Origin: Silene noctiflora
Taxonomy: Eukaryota; Streptophyta; Magnoliopsida; Caryophyllales; Caryophyllaceae
NCBI GenBank assembly: GCA_009801015.1
Contig: VHZZ01000505.1
Location: 81,352 to 117,905 of the forward strand
Length of the DNA stretch: 36,554 bases
Direction: 5' to 3'
Translations under genes and position numbers: made by a program
Notes under the pieces: model-generated
What the model was told of the DNA's origin: nothing
Databases searched by the model: none
The model's input: only the letters and a program-made list of their open reading frames with translations
In this document: positions 1-8,372 of the stretch, piece after piece
How positions within the stretch are numbered: the stretch's first letter is position 1
Layout of the letters: every line of letters begins with the position of its first letter

Positions 1-30
1 GCAGCAGCAGCAGCAGCAGCAGCAGCAGCC
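1..30. repeat. CAG/GCA trinucleotide microsatellite at the window edge
   Basis: About ten GCA units open the window and run into CCGCCTCTGG. A CAG tract could encode polyglutamine, polyalanine or polyserine, or be non-coding. The window edge cuts it, and no convincing open frame continues from it on either strand. I see nothing recognisable between here and position 320. Confidence 0.8.
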
Positions 31-320
31 GCCTCTGGTTTTCCGTGTTATAGAAAACAGCCCTGGAAGGAGCCAAAAGCCAAAATTGTGTTGACAAGCT
101 AAGCTTATGAGGAATGAGGATCTTGGAAAATCTTGGCATATCAAGAAACTGTCAGGATAAGAAGGTTGCCTGCTCTAAGGAATAAAATCAATCCACATAC
201 GGTACGGTTAGAATCAGAATGCATTGAGTGCTTTTTTTGCCATGACATTAGACACTATGTCATTCTGAAAAGGATCACTACTATGTTAAAGCATACTGTA
301 GTTATTTCTCATTCAAATAA

Positions 321-620
321 CAACATTAATTTAGTCCCTTAAACTCTCATATATAAAATGAGATAAGGGTTGAATACCTGAACGAATGCATCTTCGTGTC
401 CAATTGGGATCCTCTCCATTTATTCCTCTCTCCATTTCCTTCCACTTTTTTATTAATTGTCCAGATTCTGTTCCGAAATAATTTTAACGGTTGAATGTTT
501 GATCAGTTGGCAGATGAATAATGATTTAATAATATTGTATTAGAGGAAATGGAAGGTAATGGAGAGAATCCATACTCGTGTCTTGTCATGCACATCATTT
601 TTTTTTATAAGGTAATAAAA
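321..620 (+). repeat. 300-bp direct repeat, copy 1
   Basis: This stretch, starting CAACATTAATTTAGTCCC, is repeated without a difference I can see at 622-921. The two copies are separated only by a single N at 621. Copy 1 contains a MITE-like inverted repeat (406-573). Perfect identity next to an N suggests two overlapping contig ends that were not merged rather than a biological duplication. Confidence 0.9.
406..573. mobile_element. MITE-like inverted-repeat element (present again at 707-874)
   Basis: The left end reads GGGATCCTCTCCATT and the right end, on the opposite strand, TGGATTCTCTCCATT. Inside these, ATTTCCTTCCA on the left is matched by TGGAAGGTAAT/GGAAATGGAAGG on the right. The segment is about 168 bp, AT-rich and has no coding capacity. 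No clear target-site duplication was found, so the superfamily is not assigned. Confidence 0.5.
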
Positions 621-621
621 N

Positions 622-921
622 CAACATTAATTTAGTCCCTTAAACTCTCATATATAAAATGAGATAAGGGTTGAATACCTGAACGAATGCATCTTCGTGT
701 CCAATTGGGATCCTCTCCATTTATTCCTCTCTCCATTTCCTTCCACTTTTTTATTAATTGTCCAGATTCTGTTCCGAAATAATTTTAACGGTTGAATGTT
801 TGATCAGTTGGCAGATGAATAATGATTTAATAATATTGTATTAGAGGAAATGGAAGGTAATGGAGAGAATCCATACTCGTGTCTTGTCATGCACATCATT
901 TTTTTTTATAAGGTAATAAAA
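622..921 (+). repeat. 300-bp direct repeat, copy 2
   Basis: Second copy of 321-620, offset by exactly 301 bases. It continues uninterrupted into ATTAGATTGATCC, so it is the copy joined to the downstream sequence. Confidence 0.9.
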
Positions 922-959
922 TTAGATTGATCCTCTAAGGTAGGGCCAACTTATCTGAT

Positions 960-1320
960 TCTTTCGAATGATAGAGGTAAGTTGAAGCCACCGGCTTTCA
1001 AACCACCACAAAAGAGTTGGACATGAATGTCCAATAGAAGTCATAAAGTCGGCAACTTTGTTGCTTTCACGAAAGTAATGTTTAATTATCACTTCGTTAA
1101 AGAACTGAAGATCTAATTTTACATCCTTGATAATACTAGAAATTTCTCAAGGAATTTGCAAAGAACTACGGATTGGGTTGATAACACATAAATTATCACA
1201 TAAATTATCACCTTTCACAATTAATTTTGAAATTCCTAAATATTTAGCTGCTATTATTTATTTTTAGTTGACCGGAAATTGCCTCAAAAATTCTAGAACG
1301 AATAGTAAACATTTGTTTGG
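960..1320 (-). pseudogene. Decayed RNase H domain fragment (RVT_3 type, LINE-derived)
   Basis: Translating the minus strand gives AAKYLGISKLIVKGDN..., then VKLDLQFFNEVIIKHYFRES followed by NKVADFMTSIGHSCPTLLWW. This matches the type-1 RNase H (RVT_3) domain found at the C-terminus of many plant LINE ORF2 proteins and in stand-alone plant RNase H-like proteins. The Asp of VKGDN and the Asp of VAD correspond to conserved catalytic aspartates; the N-terminal part with the first Asp is missing. One in-frame stop follows SSLQIP (TGA where Trp is usual), a short ATAATTTATGTG duplication is present near 1187-1212, and the frame breaks upstream of AAKYLG. This is a dead fragment. It may belong to a LINE other than the one at 28-32 kb, since orientation and distance differ. 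Confidence 0.7.
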
Positions 1321-1554
1321 ATGGAGGAATTTATAAGGAAAAGGCAAAGAGGAAAACAATTTTCGTTTGTTTTGTAAGCAAAATCGAGGCAGGAAATGAA
1401 AGAAATAAAAATTGATATTAGGTTGTTAACACTTGATGAAATCTCGAAATCCCCTATAATACGAAGAAAATAAATAAAAGGGTTATTTCATAGAAATTAT
1501 CCATCCTATAGATGGTCTGTTTAAATTATTTCATCCTTAAAGTAATTCGAATTT

Positions 1555-1770
1555 AATTCATCATATCTCCCTTTCTTCCCAGAACAAACTCACTTAATTT
1601 ATTTACTTGTTGTATAAGGTCACGTTTTCCTACCTCTTCATTTAACTCTCAAATCTGACCACTCCACGGCGAACACCACACCTACATCTACCTCCTAAAC
1701 CCTCAAATTCTTACATCACTAATCTCCCATTCTTACCCACATCACCTACTGTACTCGCCCGTCGGTATAC
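1555..1770 (+). repeat. Flank repeat A of the tandem array (copy at 4865-5090)
   Basis: About 200 bp starting near CCCAGAACAAACTCACTT and ending at GCCCGTCGGTATAC. It is repeated, diverged, at 4865-5090 in the same orientation. The two copies bracket the 310-bp tandem array. Between 1320 and 1555 I see nothing recognisable. Confidence 0.7.
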
Positions 1771-1782
1771 TTGTTGATATAC

Positions 1783-4700
1783 TGTTTCTTATTTCTCCTG
1801 GTTTTTCTACCACGTGTCAATGGTCGCTTCATGGGTTATCCTATTCAATTTCAGCACCAAATAAAAAGTATTAAATAAATTTCAACGACTATCTGATTTT
1901 TATCCAAGACTGGTTTATCGCACAGACAACCTCAAATGTCATTCGTTTCTTCGCAAAATTTGTGAAGTTGTTTTGTCTGATGCGAGAAACCCTCTCTGTG
2001 ATTTATGACATTTTTGTTCCGGGACATCGAAATCCCGAAAACCGTGTATTATAATCTATTTTGAGCCGTTCAGGAGGCTGTACTCGGTCGCGTTTCTATT
2101 TCTCCTGATTTTTCTACCATGTATCCAGGGTCGTTTCAGGAGTTATCATATTCAATTTCAGCACCAAATAACAAGTATTAAACAAATTTCAACGAGTATC
2201 CGATTTTCGTCCAAGACTGGTATATCGCACACCAACAACCCCAAATGTAACCCGCTTATCCGCAAAATTTGTGATGTTGCTTTGTCTGATGTGAGAAAGC
2301 CTCTGTGTGATTTACGATATTTTTGTTCCGGGACCCCGTGTAATACCCCTTAAATTCTAGTAGTGCACTCAGTCGAGTACAGCTGAGTACTCGATCAAGT
2401 GTAGCTTCACACGACCGTGTGTGCTAACCGAGTGCCCTCTGGGAATAGTACCAAGTCCTGAAAGTGGCCACTCGGCCGAGTGGCTGGTGCACCCGACCGA
2501 GTGTGAAGGCTCAGGACTGCTTTTCTTGTGTGGGCCTTGTGTGATGGGCCTAGGTATTTAAGGTTCAATTTCAGAAATTTCCACTCATTCTCACTAAGAT
2601 CCTAGCCTCCTTATCTCTCAAAAAAAATCCTCAAATATCCTCCCAACCTTATCCTCAAGATCTCTACCATACTTTGGAGATTCTACTTCTTGTCAATTGT
2701 TCACCTTTTGTAAGTAATTATTTATCTTACCTTTTCCTTTATTAGTAAACCCTAATTTTATAGGATGTTGTCTTATGGGATTTAATAGAGTTTTGACTAA
2801 TTAAGTGTGTTAATTAAAGGGTAATTAGTGTTGTTATTGTTGTAGTGTGTGTTTGTGATAGTTAGTAATTAATTGTGTAGGAGGAGATTTCGTAAATGAG
2901 CCCTTCTAGCCTATTGTTTGCATGTTTGCTTGAAGACTAACAAAAGGTAGAGTTTCTCTACTTAGCTTTAATAATATTGGTGTTTGTTTTTGCATTTGTT
3001 GTCATGAATTACATATTACTTATGGTAGTTGTATGATAACATGAGTAAGTGGGTAATTAGGGTTTGGTTGCATATTGATGTTGGGTATTCATCATATCTT
3101 GCAATTAGGTAAGTGGAATGGGTATCGTATCATCATTGGTTACATTATAACATGAATTGGAAAGCTTGTTAATCGATTGGTTAGATCATTAGTAAACATG
3201 TGAATTCTTGTTATATGTTGGGTTATTGTTGTGTGGAAAGATACATTGATATATTGTGCATCTATGGTTTATTGTGGATGTTGGAGATGGAGAGTAGAGG
3301 AATTGGGCGTATTATGTTGGGTGTTGAGGAAACGTAAGACGGGTTGGGAGATCGTCTTATGCTTGAGTCGCTTCTTGGCTCTTGGAGTTTCCCACTCCAA
3401 ACGGGACGTGCACGTTAATGGCTTGAGTACGGAGGGACGCGTGTGGTGTCACGTCGTCTGGTAGGGGACCCGGTTAGCGCCCGGGCCCGATACCACGGGT
3501 GTGTCCCGAGTACCACATTACGGACCGCGGTGGCGGCGTTGCGATGTTGTCACCTGGTTGGATATGAAGGAGATAAGGAGGGGAGAACTTGTATTGTATG
3601 TATTATCATTTTATATCATGATTATTTAGTCTTTTGCATGCATATAAGTTTGTAGGCATTTGTATTATTGAAACTAACCAAGTGTTTTAAAACCTCTGTG
3701 TAGATCCATATAATGATTTCAGCTCATATGGGAGCAATGATTTGACAGGTGCCTTGAGTATACTTACGTTGAAGGCTTGGGACTTAGGAGCGATTCTCAC
3801 CTAGCGTGTCGTCATTTTTATTATCTTAGCTTTTGACTCTTGAGACTCCAATTAATTATTTGAATTTGTAATTTGGGATTGTATTTAAATCCCCGGACAT
3901 GTAATAACTAACTAGCTTAACTTATTTAACACTAAACTTATCTATCGTAAATTTGTTTCCATTCTCGTGTGTTCGCACTACAAACTTGGGCAACCAAGCC
4001 ATGTGACACTCTCATGGGTTAAGACGACCTTGATAAAAGCCTCCCGGCTTTTGAGGGTATTACATCCCGAAATCTCGAAAACCGTGTATTATACACTCCA
4101 TTTTGAGCCGTTCGGGAGGTTGTACCGAATCGTGTATCTATTTCTCCCGATTTTACTACCACATGTCCAGGGTCGTTTCAGGAGTTAACCTATTTAATTT
4201 CAGCACCAAATAACATAAATTAAAAAAAATATCAACAATTATCCGATTTTCATCCGACACTGGTTTATCGCACACCGACAGCCTCAAATATCATCCGTTG
4301 CTCCGCAAAATTGGTGAGGTTGCTTTGTCTGGCCTAAGAAAGCGTTCGTGTGATTCACAGACATTTTTGTTACGAGACCCTAAAATCTCGAAAAATGTGT
4401 ATTATACTCTATTTTGAGCCGTTCGGAAGGCTGTACCTGGTCGTGTTTCTATTTCTCTTGATTTTTCTACCACGTGTCCAGGATCGCTTCATGGTTTGCT
4501 CTATTCAGTTTCAGCACCAAATAACAATTATTAAATAAATTTTAATGATTATTCGATTTTTGTCCGAGACTGGTTTATCGCAAATCGACAGCCTCAAATG
4601 TCGTCCGTTACTCCGTAAAATTTTTGAGGTTGATTTGGCTGACATGAGAAACCGTCCGTGTGATTTACGGAATTTTTTGTTCCGAGACCCTAAAATCCCG

Positions 4701-4871
4701 ATAACCGTGTATTATACACGCCATTGAGTCGTTCGGGAGGCTGTACCGGGTCATATTTCTATTTCTCCTGATTTTCCTACCACGTGTCCATGGTCATTTC
4801 AAGAGTTCCTCTATTCAATTTCAGCACCAAATAACAAGTATTAAATAAATTTCAACGATAATCTTGTCTCC
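1783..4871 (+). repeat. Tandem array of about 310-bp units, split by a solo LTR
   Basis: Five units can be aligned on the landmark TTTCTATTTCTCC, which begins near 1783, 2092, 4132, 4442 and 4752. Spacing is 309, then 2040, 310 and 310. Subtracting the 1726-bp LTR and a 5-bp duplication from the 2040 gap leaves 309, so the period is regular and the LTR inserted inside unit 2. Each unit carries GTGTATTATA, TTGAGCCGTTC, TTTCAGCACCAAATAA and a GTTTATCGCA segment. The last unit is partial. I find no conserved open frame and do not recognise the family. Confidence 0.8.
2339..4064 (+). mobile_element. Solo LTR of a Ty3-type retrotransposon, 1726 bp
   Basis: The element starts TGTAATACCC and ends GGGTATTACA, a 10-bp inverted repeat with canonical TG...CA termini. 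It is flanked by CCCCG on the left and TCCCG on the right, a 5-bp target duplication with one mismatch, at a point where the neighbouring tandem units show what the empty site looks like. The first part has several palindromic CTCGNNCGAG-like motifs (about 2366-2505). A TATTTAAGG motif near 2552 may be the promoter. There is no gag/pol and no second LTR, so this is a solo LTR left by recombination. A related LTR of 1741 bp lies reversed at 26869-32628, matching in length, termini and internal landmarks around the GGTTAGCGCC segment. Confidence 0.85.
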
Positions 4872-5090
4872 CCTTCCTTCCCAGAACAAACTCACTTAAT
4901 TTATTTACCTATTGTATAAGGTCGATCACCTTTTCTTGTATCTTCATTTAACTCCCGAATCTGATCCACTTCATGGCAAACACCACAACCATATCTGCCT
5001 CCCGGCCATATCCTCAAATTCTTACATCACTAATCCCTTATTATTACACATACTACCTACTATAATCACCTACTGTACACGCCCGTTAGT
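4865..5090 (+). repeat. Flank repeat A' (copy of 1555-1770)
   Basis: The CCAGAACAAACTCACTTAATT segment at 4881 matches 1579, and the similarity runs to GCCCGTTAGTATAC near 5089. With the first copy it frames the tandem array. Confidence 0.7.
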
Positions 5091-5099
5091 ATACTCGCC

Positions 5100-6340
5100 A
5101 GTCACCATCTCCCTATCTCTCTTTATGCATCGCATTCCTTCCTATAAGTTTCCCACGCCGTCTTATCTCCTCCACAGCGTGTTGTTTTCCACACCTTTAG
5201 ATCTAGAGGTTGTGGTTTTCGGGTTTCAAAGGAGGTTGTCGACTTGTCGTCGTGGTTGCTTGCTTAATGGTGGTTGCTGCTACCAGTGGTCGACGGTGGT
5301 CACTGCTTTGTGGTGAACGAAGAAGATAATAGGTGGAGTTGGTGAAGTTTAATGGTGGTCCGGTAGGTTTATTGTGAATTGGGGCGTGCGGAAGTGAGCA
5401 GCTGCGCTGGTAGTTAGAGGGAGTCAGCACCAAGGAGTGACCGTATGAGAAGTGGTGGTCGGAGGGAGTCAGCGCCAACGAGGTGTCGTTTAATATTATA
5501 AAAAGTAATGCAAAAAAGTAAAATCTGTTAATTTCCCGCGGCGGGAGTTTGAATTAAAACATTCTCGAGTCTAAAGCAATGAGAATACAATAATTTACGT
5601 TTGTTTATGGTAGAAAAAAACGGATTGTCATTTACTAAATTTGTAAATTTCCCACATGCTCTTTAATGAGGTATTCATATAGTATGAGACTATAGACCAA
5701 CCCGTAAGAAAAATGTATACCAAAAAATACTACGAAAATAGGTATATTGATTTAAATTACAACATTATTTTGCCTAGAAAATGTTTTACAATCATATAAT
5801 CCTACATATGTACCCTTAAAACCGTCCCTGCTTATCTCATATAGGTCACACTTTGATAATTTACTAGAACCTCTTTTAGGCAGTCTTGTGACAACGTAAG
5901 ACACTAAAACCAACCCTAACATAATATTTTGTTGACATGTCGGGTTTAGGAAACTATAGTTATATTATTTTGTATGGAGATTGTCCAAGTTGTTGGCAGG
6001 GAATACTCCTGATCAACGTATTTCCTATACCAATATGTCCTATAACTTTGAACATATTTCGAGTAGGTGATTGTACAAATGAGAGCTTATACTCAACCAA
6101 TAGCTACACAAAATACTTACACAAAAAAGGAAATTGTTTAGACTCAAAAATGCAAACATTGACTAAAAAATATATTGCGAAAATAAATTACGATAAAAAG
6201 GTATATATATAATTTATTCGTATATATGAAGATTGTTTAAGACTTCAAGCTATGCTTGGATTCACATTATACATGATTATAATATTCAAGCTATGATTAT
6301 AATTTTTGCTTAATACAAAAAAGTTGTAAGGTCTCACCAT
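5100..6340. other. No gene recognised
   Basis: The part up to about 5500 is GT/GG-rich (many TGGTGGT-type runs) and yields only low-complexity frames on both strands. From 5500 to 6340 the DNA is AT-rich with short frames lacking any family resemblance. I see no supported gene, RNA or mobile-element boundary. Confidence 0.5.
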
Positions 6341-6347
6341 CAACTAA

Positions 6348-6671
6348 TTAATTTTTATTCCAAACCCAAATAGCTCTTGCATTAATCAACTTTTGCACGA
6401 GTTCTCCACGTACTTGAAGGCCAATAACCTCATTAGGACCACCTACAAATTGTCCTCCAATGAAGATGGCAGGCAAGTTTAAGGTATGCCCTAATATCTC
6501 AAGGGCATTACCAACTTCCGCTCTGTTTTCTATCTCATCCATCTCGTAAACTAAAGGATTTGCACCATACCCACTAAACAGTTGTTTCATGGAGTGGCTT
6601 ATTGGGTCAGTGTTTGTCCTACTGAAGATTACTACCGGCTTTTCGTCGACTAACGGCCTTAAGGTCTCCAT
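6348..6671 (-). CDS. CC-type (class III) glutaredoxin-like protein without active-site cysteine
   Basis: A 107-residue intronless protein with the full thioredoxin-fold glutaredoxin layout: PVVIFS (residues 12-17), GANPLVYEMD, the cis-proline segment LPAIFIGG (Pro about 67) and the glutathione-side loop VGGPNE. Class III plant glutaredoxins carry CC-M/L-C/S about residues 21-24. Here the same place reads RTNTDPISHS: one residue is inserted compared with gene 2 (15178-15498) and no cysteine remains. Established knowledge: the first active-site Cys is the nucleophile in disulfide and glutathionylation chemistry, and class III members bind TGA bZIP factors through the C-terminus. Inference: the protein cannot do thiol redox chemistry and, if expressed, would act through binding. 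The tail continues past AIW with VWNKN, as in gene 2. The frame is open and a TATA box lies upstream, so it is not an obvious pseudogene. The start is the only in-frame ATG, fitting the usual short N-terminus. Confidence 0.9.
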   Translation of the reverse strand: METLRPLVDEKPVVIFSRTNTDPISHSMKQLFSGYGANPLVYEMDEIENRAEVGNALEILGHTLNLPAIFIGGQFVGGPNEVIGLQVRGELVQKLINARAIWVWNKN

Positions 6672-6750
6672 TGATTATGAGATGAGAAGGACTAAGGATT
6701 TGTTTCGAGGTGTTTGATTTGTTAGCTATCTACCTCCGACAATAATGTGT

Positions 6751-6757
6751 ATTTATA
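6751..6757 (-). promoter_or_regulatory. TATA box of glutaredoxin 1
   Basis: TATAAAT on the minus strand, about 80 bp before the ATG. That spacing gives a start site about 30 bp downstream and a 5'UTR of roughly 50 bases. A 24-base T run (6783-6806; poly-A on the coding strand) sits just upstream of it. Confidence 0.55.
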
Positions 6758-6782
6758 TGCCTCTTCATCCTCGTACGTAGTA

Positions 6783-6806
6783 TTTTTTTTTTTTTTTTTT
6801 TTTTTT
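6783..6806. repeat. Poly-T tract
   Basis: 24 consecutive T bases. It may be the A-tail of an old retroinsertion, but no element body adjoins it. It lies about 25 bp beyond the TATA box of the neighbouring glutaredoxin gene. Confidence 0.85.
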
Positions 6807-6809
6807 GGG

Positions 6810-7470
6810 CATGTGGGGGAAACTATTCCTGATTATCAAAGTATATTAGAAGATTTATGTAATGATTCTGAAGATTTTGGTGATTGCTACATTACTGGGA
6901 CAGTCGACACGACATACTTATGAATGTTCGGATTTAGATATCGCAATTGTTCGACAAGGAACGCAATTACATTTCATGTTAATTAGGATTGAAATATTGA
7001 TTTGTATGCTTTAATTTGAGTCTGAATTTTGATATATACCCACGTCCAACATTTAGATAAAATATCAAAAATGTTAACTGAAAATCTCGATTTTTTCATG
7101 GTTCAGCGGGAGTGACTACCCTTACTAAGCTACCCCCTAACTGTACCAATGTACAGAACCTAGTAAGGTTAGAAGCCAGGTAAAAGTCAATCTTAAATTT
7201 AATCGGTGATCCGAAAAGAGTTAGCTCATTCACCACATTGTTCAAATTTCAGAGTCCACTTATCGAGATGAGGCAGCGCTACATACAATTTGCGAAACCT
7301 AACCATCTAATCTAAATACGACTAAGGTCTTGTTCTTTCGGTTTGTAATGGATGAACTGAACTAGACTAAACTGGCTAAAATTAAGCCAGAAAAAACAGA
7401 ACTTAAAACTTGTATATTTATGCAATACCATGTCGAGTTAAAGTGTCAGTCGAATATACAGAAACCAATC
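6810..7470. other. Non-coding stretch with a MITE-like remnant
   Basis: No gene seen. Around 7327-7410, GGTCTTGTTCTTTCGG followed by TGAACTGAACTAGAC resembles the terminal and subterminal sequence of the Tourist-like element at 33009-33974, so a short relic of that family is likely. Confidence 0.4.
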
Positions 7471-7517
7471 CGGCATATATATATAACTTGGTAGATGACA
7501 AAAGATAAACAGCTCAA

Positions 7518-7709
7518 ATGGAAGAGAAGGGACAAGAACAAGGAGAACAAGAAGCTAAGGGCAGGATTATATTGTGGAAAGGGAAATTCGATAAGGATAT
7601 AGAGAATGTGGGTAGTAATAGTAATAGTAGTTGCTGTTGCTGCTGTTGTTGTACTGATGAGGAATATATGAAACATTATTATGGATTGTTATGGATGTTA
7701 GAGTGTTGA
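7518..7709 (+). CDS. Possible small protein with a seven-cysteine run (unrecognised)
   Basis: A 63-codon frame. The N-terminus is charged (MEEKGQEQGEQEAKGR), the middle reads IILWKGKFDKDIENVG, then SNSNSS and seven consecutive Cys, and the C-terminus is TDEEYMKHYYGLLWMLEC. The repeats SNSNSS and C7 are encoded by AGTAAT and TGY repeats, so this part may be microsatellite-derived. In favour of a real gene: balanced composition outside the repeats, hydrophobic and aromatic residues at both sides, and a TATATATATAA motif at about 7474-7486. Against: short length, no family I recognise, and a TATA motif so close to the ATG that the 5'UTR would be only a few bases. It is not a typical CYSTM protein, whose Cys run sits inside a hydrophobic C-terminal helix. 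Treat as hypothetical. Confidence 0.3.
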   Translation: MEEKGQEQGEQEAKGRIILWKGKFDKDIENVGSNSNSSCCCCCCCTDEEYMKHYYGLLWMLEC

Positions 7710-7935
7710 CAGTAACCTACATATAAATGGACACGACAATCAATGCAAGTTGAGAGATATTCATTCCATTATTAAACCAAATACTATTGCAGCGTCTTCT
7801 CGTCGCGTCCATGGAATTTATTCCTTTTTATCCATCTTTAAAGTTGCAACTTGAGCTCCTTTCTTGTCTTCATTCAGCTAAAGTAAATAAGGATACGAGT
7901 ACCCTTTATCGGGACTAGAGCTGGCCACTTGCACG

Positions 7936-8197
7936 CAGGGGCGGACCCAGAATGTAAAATTTGGGGTAGCAAAAATAATGAATATGCATATTATGGGAAT
8001 TGAACCTGAGACCCATAGGTAGAAACCAAAGCCTTTACCATTGAACCACTTAATGTTTCTTGTTTTTATGATGGACATATATATACTTATCTACTATTTA
8101 GAAATATTTAGGGTAGCAAAAATTCGTACGCTTAACCAATTTTTTTACGTTTGGGGTAGCGGACGCCACCCCTTGCTACTAGGTGGGTCCGCCCCTG
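7936..8197. mobile_element. hAT-type MITE, 262 bp, with an internal tRNA-like segment
   Basis: Terminal inverted repeats CAGGGGCGGACCCA / TGGGTCCGCCCCTG, flanked by a perfect 8-bp target duplication CTTGCACG (7928-7935 and 8198-8205). An 8-bp duplication with CAGGG-type termini is diagnostic of the hAT superfamily. On the minus strand the interior carries TGGTTCAATGG (8038-8048) and GGTTCAATTCC (7996-8006). These fit the A box and B box of RNA polymerase III promoters in the right order and spacing. There is no transposase, so the element is non-autonomous. It interrupts a GGGTC/GGCCC-rich repeat. Confidence 0.9.
7996..8048 (-). promoter_or_regulatory. tRNA-like A-box/B-box segment inside the hAT MITE
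   Basis: Reading the minus strand, TGGTTCAATGG matches the A-box consensus TRGYNNARNGG and GGTTCAATTCC matches the B-box consensus GGTTCRANTCC, about 31 bases apart. The segment could come from a tRNA or tRNA-derived SINE. I cannot fold it into a convincing intact tRNA, so this is a promoter-like relic and not a tRNA gene. Confidence 0.5.
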
Positions 8198-8372
8198 CTT
8201 GCACGGGTCTGGCATTCGACCCAATATGCCCCGTGTAATGTCCGGATCAATTCAGCCCATGATAATCAACCCCACCCACCATTTGGGTGTTAAGAAAAAT
8301 TGAAAAACTAGAATAGACCAGTGACCGGCCCGCTTAAGGGCCGATTTAGGGTCAGCCTCCCCTTAAACTGGA

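Noticed and set aside
4912-5478. 134-codon plus-strand and 91-codon minus-strand frames
   Set aside because: Low-complexity overlap of two frames in GT-rich repeat DNA; the first part also exists as the non-coding flank repeat A at 1555-1770.
5937-6212. 91-codon plus-strand frame
   Set aside because: AT-rich, no recognisable domain, no promoter signal, and ends in a low-complexity Lys/Ile/Tyr stretch.
7996-8048. A tRNA gene
   Set aside because: A and B boxes are present but I could not build a full cloverleaf or anticodon arm; kept only as a tRNA-like segment.
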